Below are positions 1 through 7,947 of a stretch of DNA of 64,000 nt, one piece after another. The stretch is from NCBI RefSeq assembly GCF_036346295.1, contig NZ_CP107821.1, positions 1 to 64,000 on the forward strand, read 5' to 3'. Below the pieces are notes generated by a model. The model saw only the letters and a list, made by a program, of their open reading frames with translations, was not told where the DNA came from and searched no databases. A program made the position numbers and the translations under genes. Position 1 is the first letter of the stretch. Every line of letters begins with the position of its first letter. The DNA comes from Streptomyces sp. NBC_00536. GTDB taxonomy: Bacteria; Actinomycetota; Actinomycetes; Streptomycetales; Streptomycetaceae.

Positions 1-372
1 ACCCACAGCAGCCGCTTCCCGGTTCGCGCGTCCGGTAACGCCGCCCTCCAGGCCCGCCCGGTCGCGCGGAGCGTCCTCAAGCTCATCCTCGGCGCCAGTG
101 ACAACGCCGAGCGCACCACCCGTCGCGTGGAGACCTGCCTCGCCGAGCTCGTCGCCGCCGCCTACACACGCACCAGCAGCGATTACCTGATCTGCGAGAT
201 CGGTGTGGACAGCGATCACGTCTTCGTCACCGTCGAACACGAGGAAGCTCTACCGACCAGCCCCGACGAGACCACCATCGGGCTGCACCTCGTCAAGACC
301 ATTGCTCACGACTACGGAACCCACATCGTCGGAGACGCGTTCCACACCTGGGCCGCGGTTCGCCGACTCTGA
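1..372 (+). CDS. ATP-binding protein, RsbW/SpoIIAB anti-sigma type (5' end outside window)
   Basis: The frame is open to the left edge, so the start is missing; 123 codons remain. The visible part resembles the small histidine-kinase-fold ATPases (anti-sigma kinase type) that are abundant in Streptomyces. A helix ending LAELVAAAY sits where the N-box (usually LVTNA) lies, and TTIGLHLVKTIAHDYGT fits the glycine-box region (GLRIV-type). The N-box asparagine is not visible, so nucleotide binding may be lost. The gene ends 147 bases before a convergent gene. The role is inferred from fold alone; a host-type regulatory ATPase or an anti-sigma factor are equally possible. Confidence 0.55.
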   Translation, partial: THSSRFPVRASGNAALQARPVARSVLKLILGASDNAERTTRRVETCLAELVAAAYTRTSSDYLICEIGVDSDHVFVTVEHEEALPTSPDETTIGLHLVKTIAHDYGTHIVGDAFHTWAAVRRL

Positions 373-519
373 CTTACTCGTCGCTCCACCGGGAGCACCT
401 GCGTCTGACGCGGTCCCTGCTGCCCACACGGGCAGCGGAATCAGCCTGACCGGGCGCCGAGACGTCCCATCCTGCCCAGGTCGAATCAGCGAGCGCGCCG
501 CGTCACTCCTGGCGTACGG

Positions 520-1065
520 TCACGTGGGCTTCCTGCGGTTCGCGAACGCCTCCGAGGCCATGGCCGCCTGGTAATCGCACAGATCCCGGTCGGGGTGGTA
601 CGCGATCGGGATGTCCTCGTGCGTATCCCAAAGAGCCCAATGCAGTGGCTCGTTGTGAAAGCGGTGTCCGTCCTCAGGCCGAAACCGGGTCTGATACCGA
701 GGCCCGACAGGCAGAGTGTCCACGAGAGTGCCGGCCGCCTGGAACAGGTCCGTGATGCGTTGCTCCGTAGCAGGCGACGCCGGACGAGGCTCGGCGACTG
801 CGGGCCGATGAGGCGGGGCTGGCCAGCCGTTGGTGTCAATGCCCGCTTCGAGTAGCTCGGGTACGGGCGTGCTGGTGCTGCGCGCCATGAGGTAGGTGTT
901 CTGCTCCTCGCGGGTGCCGACGAGCCGCTGGCCGAGCGCGACGTGGACCGAGACCAACTCGTCCAGGATCCGCTGCTCCGCTTCCGTGGAGCCCTCGCCG
1001 CGGGCGAGGCGCAGCTGGCAGAGCGTACTTGAGCGCCACGCCGCAATGGGCTCCCGCTCGGTCAT
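520..1065 (-). CDS. Hypothetical protein, 181 aa
   Basis: I do not recognise this protein. It starts at an ATG preceded by a purine-rich GGGGGAAGG site. The first 60 residues are helical and charged (ILDELVSVHVALGQRLV). A Pro-rich linker follows around residues 75-100. The C-terminal half holds a Trp/His/Tyr-rich stretch (FHNEPLHWALWDTHEDI, then AYHPDRDLCDYQAAMA). It lies downstream of a small HTH gene on the same strand and may be co-transcribed with it. No signal peptide or membrane segment is seen. Nothing in the sequence points to a function. Confidence 0.6.
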   Translation of the reverse strand: MTEREPIAAWRSSTLCQLRLARGEGSTEAEQRILDELVSVHVALGQRLVGTREEQNTYLMARSTSTPVPELLEAGIDTNGWPAPPHRPAVAEPRPASPATEQRITDLFQAAGTLVDTLPVGPRYQTRFRPEDGHRFHNEPLHWALWDTHEDIPIAYHPDRDLCDYQAAMASEAFANRRKPT

Positions 1066-1161
1066 CCCTTCCCCCTGGCTCGAATCGACGGGCAGCTGCT
1101 CGGCAACCCCTGAACGTGGCCCGGCTCAAGATGTCCGAGCCCCGGTTGGCGGCACCTTGGA

Positions 1162-1242
1162 TCAGGAACCATCTGGTAGCTCAGCGTAATAGATGGCCGT
1201 GAGGTCCCCATTGGCCATGGGGGCGCTCGGACGGTCCGTCAT
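1162..1242 (-). CDS. Possible 26-residue peptide coupled to the upstream HTH gene
   Basis: A short frame, MTDRPSAPMANGDLTAIYYA and six more residues, starts inside the stop of the upstream gene through a 4-base ATGA overlap. That arrangement usually means translational coupling. It is too short to assign. The overlap and the absence of any other frame in this gap are the only support; it could be chance. Confidence 0.3.
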   Translation of the reverse strand: MTDRPSAPMANGDLTAIYYAELPDGS

Positions 1243-1472
1243 GAGCGTTTCGTGGACCGGCGAGATGTCGGGGCCGGGTGCCTCCGCACGCGCATGAACT
1301 CGACGGCGCCGTTCTCGCGGCGCACCGTCAACATGCCGCGGCGGCGGCCGGCGCGGAGGACGGTTTCGGCCTCGGTCGGCGTCAGGCCGATCTGCTGGGC
1401 ACTCATCTCGACGCAGAACCACGTCTCGAACGGCAGCCGGTTGATCCGCTCTGCCAGGCGGACATGCTGCAT
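1239..1472 (-). CDS. Small helix-turn-helix-like protein, 77 aa
   Basis: The start is the ATG at 1472, preceded by a strong site (GAGAGGGGAGG). The longer frame reaching 1583 would run through the leader and has no ribosome site. The product MQHVRLAERINRLPFETWF... carries AQQIGLTPTEAETVLRAGRRRGMLTVRR, which reads as a winged-helix/HTH recognition helix and wing. The gene diverges from the sigma-factor cassette, and its leader shares a 21-base element with the leader of the plus-strand gene at 7948. A small regulator is likely, but the target is unknown. Confidence 0.5.
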   Translation of the reverse strand: MQHVRLAERINRLPFETWFCVEMSAQQIGLTPTEAETVLRAGRRRGMLTVRRENGAVEFMRVRRHPAPTSRRSTKRS

Positions 1473-1868
1473 GCCGCCTCCCCTCTCCTCTGGTTTGCCG
1501 GTTGCTCGTCCCGGCTGTAAGTGGCCTGGCCACCATAGTGCACACCACGTCCTGATGCCCACAGGTTGGTAGTCGAGGGGCATGACGAGCTGATTTCGGG
1601 TGAGTGGACGTCAGATGACGACGAGTTCGATGTAACCGTTCAGTAACGGATGGGTGACTCCTGTTGGGGGTGGCGCCTGGTCCGAGGTGAAGATCGTCCG
1701 GTTTTACCCCTGTCTAAACCATGAACAACCATCTCGTCCTGGCCGAAAGTTCCCCTTTGCCTCACTCGAATAGTTTTCGAGCTGTCGTGCGAATTCGTTG
1801 TGGCGGAGTTGTGCGCGACTGTCGGAAGATGGCGTTCCAGAGCCCGATCAAGACCGGAGCGAGGCGGA
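1473..1868. promoter_or_regulatory. Divergent control region between the HTH gene and the sigma cassette
   Basis: This 396-base gap holds the leader of the minus-strand HTH gene on the left. Its minus strand around 1534-1553 contains GGACGTGGTGTGCACTAT, close to GGACGTGGTGTACAGTTT at 7777-7794 ahead of the plus-strand early genes. The right half (about 1680-1800) is clearly richer in A/T than its surroundings, as expected for the promoter region of the sigma gene at 1869. A short inverted repeat CTCGAA-TAGTT-TTCGAG lies near 1764-1781. I could not define -10/-35 boxes with confidence. Confidence 0.4.
1488..1508 (-). promoter_or_regulatory. Shared early-leader element, copy 1
   Basis: On the minus strand this reads CGAGCAACCGGCAAACCAGA plus G. 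It matches positions 7914-7934 at 20 of 21 bases, and both copies end 13-18 bases before a start codon. It probably is a 5'-UTR or operator element co-regulating the genes at 1472 and 7948. Confidence 0.5.
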
Positions 1869-2585
1869 ATGCCCCAGACGCCCAGCGCGAGCGAGACCAC
1901 GTCGTGCAACGGCGAGTTCGGGCATCCCCTTGAGATAGCCGCCGCGCTGGCCGCGCAGGATCCGACCAACAAGGTCGCTCTCGCCGAGCTGTTCGCCGGG
2001 ATGTACGAGCCGGTCGTTCGCTTCATGCAGGCCCGCATCCAGGACCCCGCCACCGCCGAAGACTTGGCCCAGGAGGTCTTCGTGAAGGTCGTCCAGAAGA
2101 TCGACGGTTACACCGGAGGCGGGATCCACGCCTGGATCTGGACCATCTCGCGGAACGTCTACAACGACTACTTCCGCCCCATGAAGAACCGCGGATTCGA
2201 ACAACCCACGGGTGACTTCTGGCACCTCGAAGGACCGAGCGCTGAGATGGGGCCGGCCGAGCTGGCCGAATGGAACGACCTCAGCCGGGCCATCAAGGGC
2301 AAGCTGGACAAACTCCCTCACGACCAGCGCATGGTCCTCGCGCTCCGCATTACCGCTGGGTACTCAACTTCTGAGACTGCGGAGATCATGGGCAAACCAG
2401 TGGGTACCATTCGGGTATTGCAGTGCCGAGCGCTGGCCAAGCTGCGGAAGCTGATGCCGGAGAGTGACAGCAACCTGGCAACGTACTTGCTGTCCGCTTC
2501 CGATGCGCAGCGGCAAGAGGATCTAATGAGCGCAGCGCCGGTCATGCTGAGGGAGAGACACGATGCTGGGTCGATGGGTGGATAG
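1869..2585 (+). CDS. RNA polymerase sigma factor, sigma-70 family (ECF-like)
   Basis: The 238-residue product directs RNA polymerase to specific promoters. Region 2 is visible as PATAEDLAQEVFVKVVQKI followed by IHAWIWTISRNVYNDYFR, the -10 recognition helix. Region 4 is LPHDQRMVLALRITAGYSTS then ETAEIMGKPVGTIRVLQCRA, the -35 HTH. I chose the ATG at 1869 because GGAGCGAGGCGG precedes it and the upstream extension to 1800 looks non-coding. A tail of about 45 residues follows region 4. The next gene overlaps its 3' end by 23 bases. It could be the factor that reads the late promoters described below; that is inference only. Confidence 0.9.
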   Translation: MPQTPSASETTSCNGEFGHPLEIAAALAAQDPTNKVALAELFAGMYEPVVRFMQARIQDPATAEDLAQEVFVKVVQKIDGYTGGGIHAWIWTISRNVYNDYFRPMKNRGFEQPTGDFWHLEGPSAEMGPAELAEWNDLSRAIKGKLDKLPHDQRMVLALRITAGYSTSETAEIMGKPVGTIRVLQCRALAKLRKLMPESDSNLATYLLSASDAQRQEDLMSAAPVMLRERHDAGSMGG

Positions 2586-2946
2586 CGCCGTCGCAGAGCA
2601 GCTGGACCGCTGCTTGACAGGCGACGCTGCACCGGAGGACCCGGAGATAGTCGGCATGGTGATGGCAGCCTCAGCCCTGCGCCCTCGCCGCCCGATCAGC
2701 GAGACCGGCCGGCGCCGAGCCCTTGACGCGATGCTGCGCGAGGCCGATCGCCGCGCGAATCCGCTGCACGCCGAGCACGTCGAAGACCTCGCCGAACCTG
2801 GTGTCCACGCCCGGGTCGCGCAGGCGGGCCAGGGCCTGACCATCCGAGTCGCCGACATCGAAGAGATCGGCGAAGACCGACTCGAAGACATCGCCGCGAG
2901 GCTCGCCGCCCGATTCCGCCAGAACGCGCCGGACCGCAACCAGTAG
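2563..2946 (+). CDS. Hypothetical protein overlapping the sigma gene; anti-sigma candidate
   Basis: A 127-residue acidic, helical protein starts inside the sigma gene after a GGGAGAG site, so the two are translationally coupled. It reads [20 protein letters not shown], then a basic segment ([16 protein letters not shown]), then an acidic helical C-terminus ([19 protein letters not shown]). No zinc-binding anti-sigma motif (HxxxCxxC) and no membrane segment are visible. Genes directly after ECF sigma genes often encode their anti-sigma factors, so this role is suggested by position only. Confidence 0.6.
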   Translation: MLGRWVDSAVAEQLDRCLTGDAAPEDPEIVGMVMAASALRPRRPISETGRRRALDAMLREADRRANPLHAEHVEDLAEPGVHARVAQAGQGLTIRVADIEEIGEDRLEDIAARLAARFRQNAPDRNQ

Positions 2947-3008
2947 CGTGCCGCCCCGGCACCCCCCGCTCCGCAGGCTCCTCTCCGCAACGACTGCACA
3001 GGCACATA

Positions 3009-4613
3009 GTGACCAGAACCAATGAGCTGCGCATCCTCGAAGAGGACATGGGCGCTGACGCCATCACGTTCGTCAACAACAATGAGGGCGTCACGTACCT
3101 GTTCGTGCGCCCTGGCCAGTCCTTCGAGTCCGCGGTGAAGGGGATCCTCAGGGTCTGCCCCGAGCTCACCCTGCCGCGCGTCCAGGACCTCGTGCGCATG
3201 CACTGCCCGAACATCGTCGAGATGAACGAGCGGCTCGGGACTGACCAACAGGTTCCACGCTTCGAGGCTGCCCCTGCTGCCGGCGTTGTTCCGCCTGCCC
3301 AGGTCAAAACAGAGGGCGGACACCGGCGGCCGCGGCCGCCGCGCTGGGCCCGCATCGCAGCAGTCGCCGCGCCCGCACTTGCTGGCGGGGTGCTCCTCGC
3401 CCAGATGATCCAGCCCTCCTCACCCAGGCAGACAGTCAGTGCGCCGTCCTCCCCCTCCATCAGCCACGAGGACAAGGCCGCAGCCGGGACCTACAAGGAT
3501 CCCGAGTTCCAGAAGATTGCCGAAGGCGGTCGGTTGACCTGTGACCCCATGGGCCCCTACGAGGCCAAGTGCGTGGACTCGGACGGTCAGGTCATGGCGA
3601 GCGAGGCCAGCGTCGGCACGAGCACCGCCTTCACCTTCTCCTACGGCTTCGAGAAGGTCGGGTTCCGAATATTCCCCGACGAGGACGCAGCGCGCGCGTG
3701 GACCGCCGAGGACGGCAACCGCCACCTGTACCAGAACGTCACGCGTCACGGCCGCGTGGTCCTCTGGGGAACCGACGTCAAGCGGTTGCGGGAGTGGGAG
3801 GCATCCCTCGCGGAAACCGCAGCGGAGACGAGCCGGGCACACCACACAGCGATGCTGAACAGGGGACCTCTGGTCTCGACCCCACCCCTGCCCAACCGGC
3901 TCGCCTTTCTCGCCTTCGGGACGCTGCACGTCACCGAGGAAAGGATTCAGCACGCGGTCGCCGCTGAGGACATGGGGTCAGCCCAACTGCTTCGCGCCGT
4001 AGAACTTGTCCTCGGGAACGCCGCCGCGAGCAAGCTCGGCTTGGTCCCCACAGGACCGGACGACGCGGTTGCCGCGGTCGTGGATGCGACGACTGCCGGC
4101 ACCGGGGTAGCCCCGGCGGACCAGGCGAAGGTCGAGCCCCCTCCGCCCACGCCACCGAGTCCCAAGCCCAAGGGCGAGGAGACGCCTCCGCCGCCGGCAC
4201 CGGAACCGCCGCTGCAACCGGCGCCTAGGACGTCCGAGCCCGTGACGACGCTTCCCAGCCCGGATCCTGTGATCGTGCCGACGCCGACGCCGACGCCCGA
4301 GCCCACGCCGACGCCCACGCCGACGCCCACGCCGACGCCCACGCCGACGCCCACGCCGGACCCGACGCCGATGCCCGAGCCCACGCCGACGCCCGAGCCC
4401 ACGCCGGACCCGACGCCGACGCCCGAGCCCACGCCGACGCCGACGCCCGAGCCCACGCCGGACCCGACGCCGGACCCGACGCCGACGCCGGACCCGACGC
4501 CGACGCCGACGCCGACGCCCGAGCCCGAAACGCCTCCGGCTCCCCCCGAATTGGAGGAGCCGGAGGGCGAAGGCATGTCTCTGCAAGCGCTGCCTGCCGC
4601 GTGGGTGTCTTAG
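3009..4613 (+). CDS. Single-pass membrane protein with Pro/Thr-repeat tail
   Basis: The 534-residue product has four parts. Residues 1-100 form a compact domain ([20 protein letters not shown]). A single membrane segment lies at about 112-130 ([19 protein letters not shown]) after an Arg/Pro-rich stretch. Residues 150-370 form an extracytoplasmic domain with [11 protein letters not shown], two cysteines that could pair. The tail is a long Pro-Thr/Pro-Glu/Pro-Asp repeat, typical of segments that span or contact the cell wall. It follows the sigma gene and its overlapping partner, so a signal-sensing cassette is plausible. The GTG at 3009 lacks a good ribosome site; ATG 3048 is an alternative. 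It ends 4 bases past the stop of the convergent ssb gene. Confidence 0.7.
   Translation: MTRTNELRILEEDMGADAITFVNNNEGVTYLFVRPGQSFESAVKGILRVCPELTLPRVQDLVRMHCPNIVEMNERLGTDQQVPRFEAAPAAGVVPPAQVKTEGGHRRPRPPRWARIAAVAAPALAGGVLLAQMIQPSSPRQTVSAPSSPSISHEDKAAAGTYKDPEFQKIAEGGRLTCDPMGPYEAKCVDSDGQVMASEASVGTSTAFTFSYGFEKVGFRIFPDEDAARAWTAEDGNRHLYQNVTRHGRVVLWGTDVKRLREWEASLAETAAETSRAHHTAMLNRGPLVSTPPLPNRLAFLAFGTLHVTEERIQHAVAAEDMGSAQLLRAVELVLGNAAASKLGLVPTGPDDAVAAVVDATTAGTGVAPADQAKVEPPPPTPPSPKPKGEETPPPPAPEPPLQPAPRTSEPVTTLPSPDPVIVPTPTPTPEPTPTPTPTPTPTPTPTPTPDPTPMPEPTPTPEPTPDPTPTPEPTPTPTPEPTPDPTPDPTPTPDPTPTPTPTPEPETPPAPPELEEPEGEGMSLQALPAAWVS
4279..4530 (+). repeat. Tandem ACGCC(G/C)-type codon repeat encoding (PT/PE/PD)n
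   Basis: About 250 bases of degenerate 6-base units (CCGACG/CCCACG/CCCGAG/CCGGAC) encode the Pro-Thr, Pro-Glu and Pro-Asp tail of the membrane protein. The units are near identical and prone to slippage, so length variation between isolates is expected. Confidence 0.9.
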
Positions 4614-5050
4614 AACGGCGGCTGAGGCTGACCGCCTGCGGCCCACGAGTCGGCTTCGGCCGTCGGCGGTGAAGCCGGCCGCGCGGCGGAGGTCTTAGTC
4701 ACCTTCGCCGTAGCGCGCGAGAGGGCAGGGCCGACCTCGTCCACGTCGAGTTCAAATACCGTGCGTTTCACCCCCTCGCGGTCGTCGTAGACACGTTGCT
4801 TCAGGCGTCCCTGTGCGATCACGCGCATGCCCCGCTGGAGGGACTCGGCGACGTTCTCCGCAGCCTGCCGCCACACCTGGCAGGACAGGAACAGGCTCTC
4901 GCCGTCCTTCCACTCGTTGGTCTGGCGGTCGAAAGTGCGCGGGGTGGATGCGATGCGGAACTTCGTGACGGCCGCGCCCGACGGAGTGAAGCGGAGTTCA
5001 GGGTCATCGACCAGGTTGCCGACGACGGTGATGACGGTCTCGCCTGCCAT
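4610..5050 (-). CDS. ssb: Single-stranded DNA-binding protein
   Basis: A 146-residue OB-fold SSB. It starts [15 protein letters not shown] ([20 protein letters not shown]), continues with [14 protein letters not shown] and [19 protein letters not shown], then [20 protein letters not shown], all classical SSB core elements. A Pro/Ala linker and the acidic/aromatic tip ending PPF follow; SSB tips of this kind recruit replication partners. It lies downstream of the amidase on the same strand, 54 bases away, and overlaps the 3' end of the convergent membrane-protein gene by 4 bases. It probably coats phage or plasmid DNA during replication and works with the ERF annealing protein at 13 kb. Confidence 0.95.
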   Translation of the reverse strand: MAGETVITVVGNLVDDPELRFTPSGAAVTKFRIASTPRTFDRQTNEWKDGESLFLSCQVWRQAAENVAESLQRGMRVIAQGRLKQRVYDDREGVKRTVFELDVDEVGPALSRATAKVTKTSAARPASPPTAEADSWAAGGQPQPPF

Positions 5051-5104
5051 GGACAGGGCCTTTCAGGGTCGGGGCCGGCCCGCGGATGTGGGCCGAGAGG
5101 GAGG

Positions 5105-6154
5105 TCAGGAGAACAGGCGGGTCCAGGTCTCCGGGCCCGGCAGCCCGTCCGCACCGGAGCCGGTCCAGCCCTGCGCGCGCTGGAAGGCAGCGACGTTCTT
5201 GCGGTCTGCTTCGGACCACTGCGGGCCCGGACCACTGGTGTAGAAGCCGCCGTACCCCTTCCGTACGAGCTGCTGGCCGAGCAGGGTGATACTCCCGTTG
5301 TTCTTGCCGGGGCCGAACTTGTCGCGGCCCGGGAACGGAGGCGTCGGCTTCGGGGAGACCCGGCCCGGGAGGGTGCCGAGCAGCTCCTTGAGGGAACTCT
5401 CGCCGGGGACGCCGTCCGCAGCGTTGCCGGTGAAGCCCAGGGACTTCTGGTAGTCGGCGTAGTTCGCGGTGTCGGCATCCGTCCACACGGGGCCCGGACC
5501 CGAGGAGTAGTGCTTGCCGAACCCCTTGTTCACGAGGGCCTGGCCCACCTGGGTGACGTGATCGCCCTGGGCGCCGTAGCCGTAGCTCAGCCCGTTGATG
5601 ACGACCTGGTAGCGCTCGAAGTTCTCGTCCGCACCACCACCGTTCCAGCCGCCCGGGTCCGGGGCGGGCTCGTAGTCCCCCGCCGGCATGCCGGCCTGCA
5701 CCCAGGCGTAGAGCTTCGAGCCGGGGCAGAGGGTGGCGAATCCGTCCTTGTGGCCGCGCTTGGCGAGGGTACGGCCGGTCCTGCTGCACGCTTCCTCGTA
5801 CAGGGCGCGGCATGTGGCCAGCGCGGCGGCGCTGGGCTCCTGGTCGCCGCCGATGGCGATCTGCACACCGATGCCAGTCGTGTTGTGGTCGGGGCAGTGA
5901 GCGCCTTGGAGGTTCCAGCCCCGGCCCTCGTACGCGGTCCCAGCCTGGTCAACGACGAAGTTGTAGCCGACCCCGGCCCACCCCTGGGCCAGGTGACCGG
6001 CTTCGATCGCGCGCATGATCGCGTAGCCGGTGCGGGTGACGGGGTCACCGCCGTCGTAGTGAACGAAGAATTCGGTGCGTCGGCCGAGAGGAACGGTGTT
6101 GGGGGTGCCGTTCCAGGGCGTGGCGCCCCACTGGCTGCGCGGGATGATCTGCAT
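5105..6154 (-). CDS. Endolysin: N-acetylmuramoyl-L-alanine amidase with two C-terminal binding domains
   Basis: A 349-residue lysis enzyme. Residues 1-160 form a PGRP/amidase_2 domain that cuts the amide bond between muramic acid and the peptide. Likely zinc ligands are H32 (FFVHYDGG), H135 (RGHKDGF) and C143 (LCPGSKL); YEGRGW lies at 75-80. After a Pro/Gly linker come two related modules at about 180-258 and 280-349, each with SSGPGPVW/TSGPGPQW, then QKSLGFTG/QRAQGWTG and a GxPGxxSL/TW ending, the actinophage peptidoglycan-binding type. There is no signal peptide, so a holin is needed; the best candidate is at 16 kb. A ribosome site (GGAGGG) precedes the start, and a late-type promoter lies 32 bases further up. 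Confidence 0.93.
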   Translation of the reverse strand: MQIIPRSQWGATPWNGTPNTVPLGRRTEFFVHYDGGDPVTRTGYAIMRAIEAGHLAQGWAGVGYNFVVDQAGTAYEGRGWNLQGAHCPDHNTTGIGVQIAIGGDQEPSAAALATCRALYEEACSRTGRTLAKRGHKDGFATLCPGSKLYAWVQAGMPAGDYEPAPDPGGWNGGGADENFERYQVVINGLSYGYGAQGDHVTQVGQALVNKGFGKHYSSGPGPVWTDADTANYADYQKSLGFTGNAADGVPGESSLKELLGTLPGRVSPKPTPPFPGRDKFGPGKNNGSITLLGQQLVRKGYGGFYTSGPGPQWSEADRKNVAAFQRAQGWTGSGADGLPGPETWTRLFS

Positions 6155-6193
6155 GGGTGGTGTGCCCTCCGGTTCCGGGGATCAGGAGGGGGC

Positions 6194-6227
6194 ACTGTCC
6201 GGCTTCGAAGGGGCTAGCGTCTCGGCC
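6194..6227 (-). promoter_or_regulatory. Late-type promoter for the endolysin
   Basis: Minus strand: -35 box GGCCGAGACGCTAGC and -10 box GACAGT at the common spacing. The predicted start is near 6186, giving a 32-base leader with a ribosome site. The -35 box overlaps the terS stop codon. Confidence 0.6.
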
Positions 6228-6830
6228 TCATTCGAGGTCGGGCACCTGGTCGTCTTCGTCGGGGTACTGGAGGGCGTGCAGGGTCTCAGCAAGGCGGGTG
6301 GCAAGGTCAGCGGCCGGGCCGGTGTGCTCGACGGCCACGGGACCGCCTGCTGCGCCGGTCAGCTCGACCTCCAGGTGATCCTCCTTGCCGTACTGCTTGC
6401 GGTGTTGACGCTCCAGGTACCAGGCCGCCGCGCGCCAGTCCGGAGGCGTGGTGATGGTCTCCTCCAACACCTTTCCGGAGTGCGGATCGAACGTACGGTG
6501 CGTGGTGACGATGCCCCCGCGGCTGGCCCTGCGAATGTCGAGGGCGGCAGAGAGCGCAGCGGCCGCGCGGGCGCGTTCGACCTTCTCGAAGAACTCCACG
6601 AAGACATCAAGCTCCGGGTCCGGGTCCTTGCCTGCCGACCGGTCCACAGCCTCGGTGCGGCCGTACGCCATCCACCGGAGGAATGTGGCCCGGCTGACGC
6701 CCGCGTTGACCGCCGCCAGGTCCACGGCCAGCCCCGCGCGGCTGGCATCGATCAGGCGCGCCTCGACGTCCGGCGTAAGCAGCCGGGCGCGCGGCGGGGC
6801 GTCTGTGCGGCGGACTTTGCGGCGGGGCAT
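6228..6830 (-). CDS. Terminase small subunit candidate
   Basis: A 200-residue DNA-packaging recognition protein by pattern. An N-terminal HTH (VDLAAVNAGVSRATFLRWMA) is followed by a dimerising helix (FFEKVERARAAAALSAALDI) and the WRAAAWYLERQHRKQYGK motif commonly seen in phage small terminases. A variable acidic tail follows. It would bind pac/cos DNA and hand it to the large subunit, which is not in the window and is expected beyond the right edge, upstream of the portal. Its start codon coincides with the predicted start of a late-type promoter and has no ribosome site, so a leaderless mRNA is likely. A general HTH protein is the alternative. Confidence 0.7.
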   Translation of the reverse strand: MPRRKVRRTDAPPRARLLTPDVEARLIDASRAGLAVDLAAVNAGVSRATFLRWMAYGRTEAVDRSAGKDPDPELDVFVEFFEKVERARAAAALSAALDIRRASRGGIVTTHRTFDPHSGKVLEETITTPPDWRAAAWYLERQHRKQYGKEDHLEVELTGAAGGPVAVEHTGPAADLATRLAETLHALQYPDEDDQVPDLE

Positions 6831-6837
6831 GGCGGGG

Positions 6838-6871
6838 ACCGTAGATCGTCTGGGGGACTAGCGTCCCGGGC
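6838..6871 (-). promoter_or_regulatory. Late-type promoter for terS, predicted leaderless
   Basis: Minus strand: -35 box GCCCGGGACGCTAGT, -10 box TACGGT. The predicted +1 is 6830, the A of the terS ATG. The -35 box overlaps the stop codon of the upstream ParB-like gene. Confidence 0.6.
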
Positions 6872-7490
6872 TGAACAGGTGTCCGCAGGCCGGACAGGAC
6901 ACGGAACCGGCCCGCTCGTTGTCGCCGCTGTCGCCGTATCCCTCCTCAAAGCCGTTTTCAACCAGGTCGCCCTTCGTCGGCGACTCGGAGCCATCGGGGC
7001 CCTGAGGGAGACCCTCGGGGTCCACCTGGCGCAGCAGTTCCTCCATCTCGTCGTCGGCGATACCGAGGGAGTCGAACAGCGCGGTGTCGGAGGTGACGAG
7101 GTCTTCAAGGATCTCGGCGAGGGGACCGGCCTCCCACCCGCCAGCCGATGCCAGGCGGTTCAGGAGGATGAGGACGGCGCGGGCCTGGCGGTCGCTCGTT
7201 GAGGACCACCCACGGGTGACGGGTACGAGCCACCCCCCGTCGTCATCCACGAGCAGGCCGCGGGGCACCGGTTCGCCGCGGGCCTGCATCTCGATCAGGG
7301 CCTTCCGGCGCCCGTGGCCAGCGATCGGGAGCCCGGTCCGCTCGTCCACCACCGGCGTCTCTATGAAGCCGTGGTCCTGGATCGAGGCGATGATGCGCTC
7401 GACCTCGTGCTTCTTGGGGTTGACGGGGTCGGGCGGCAGGTCGGTGAGCGGTATGTAGGTGATGAACCGAGGGGCTTGAAGGCCAGTCAC
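6858..7490 (-). CDS. ParB/sulfiredoxin-fold nuclease-like protein with C-terminal zinc-ribbon motif
   Basis: A 210-residue protein. Residues 10-65 match the ParB N-terminal/ParB-like nuclease domain: a start strand (YIPLTDLPPDPVNPKKH), SIQDHGFIETPVV, then GLPIAGHGRRKALIEM, the GHGRR motif that binds nucleotide in this fold. No ParB HTH follows. The C-terminus has CPACGHLF, half of a zinc-ribbon. I chose the GTG at 7490 because AGGAG lies 4-5 bases upstream. Phage proteins of this kind often sit next to terminase genes, as here (27 bases from terS), sometimes as DNA-modification or packaging accessories. It is distinct from the partition ParB at 29.7 kb. Confidence 0.8.
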   Translation of the reverse strand: MTGLQAPRFITYIPLTDLPPDPVNPKKHEVERIIASIQDHGFIETPVVDERTGLPIAGHGRRKALIEMQARGEPVPRGLLVDDDGGWLVPVTRGWSSTSDRQARAVLILLNRLASAGGWEAGPLAEILEDLVTSDTALFDSLGIADDEMEELLRQVDPEGLPQGPDGSESPTKGDLVENGFEEGYGDSGDNERAGSVSCPACGHLFSPGR

Positions 7491-7947
7491 GATGCTCCTG
7501 CTGCGCAACTGGGCGGAGGTCGGGAGCGGCCGGCGGGTCAGCGAGCCCGCGGACTCTAACCGCGGCGCCCCGGCTCGCTACCGGGACATGCCGTCATGGC
7601 CGGACCTTCCGGCCGCTCCTCGGCCGGCGCCACCCCACGTGTCCGGACGGGGCGATGCCGGGGCCTGGCAGGTGAGTTCGTCGGGTGCGCGTTCCGCCGC
7701 CTACCTATCCGGGCCGCGCCCAGGAAGCCCTCGGCGTACGGGTTACGTCCTGGGCGTGGCTCTCCCCCACGGCATGGACGTGGTGTACAGTTTCGGAGTG
7801 TGGCTGTACGAGCAATCAGTCACACCCGGTCTGGTGTAACGAATTCGGACCTCACTCCGTCCATAGGGGCGAAGGTCCACCGGCAGCAGACCCTCAACGC
7901 TCCGAAGCCGGTTCGAGCACCCGGCAAACCAGAGAGGCACGAACGCG
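7491..7947. promoter_or_regulatory. Divergent control region upstream of the early plus-strand genes
   Basis: A 457-base gap between the minus-strand ParB-like gene and the plus-strand early operon. The right third holds GGACGTGGTGTACAGTTT (7777-7794), which resembles an element ahead of the HTH gene at 1.5 kb, then ACGAGCAA (7808-7815), repeated in the leaders at 11086-11093 and 13003-13010. The shared leader element at 7914-7934 follows. A weak frame spanning 7492-7839 lacks the strong third-position G/C pattern of real genes here. The left part shows nothing I can name. Confidence 0.45.
7914..7934 (+). promoter_or_regulatory. Shared early-leader element, copy 2
   Basis: Reads CGAGCACCCGGCAAACCAGA plus G and differs from the 1488-1508 copy at one base. 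It ends 13 bases before the ATG at 7948. Confidence 0.5.

Noticed and set aside
4279..4530. CRISPR-like or iteron repeat
   Set aside because: It is an in-frame codon repeat encoding the Pro/Thr-rich tail of a membrane protein.
7540..7575. A further late-promoter copy before the ParB-like gene (CTAACCGCGG)
   Set aside because: It lacks the GAC core and has no -10 match at the common spacing.
7492..7839. A 115-codon plus-strand frame upstream of the early operon
   Set aside because: Third positions are not biased to G/C as in neighbouring genes, and it covers promoter-like elements.
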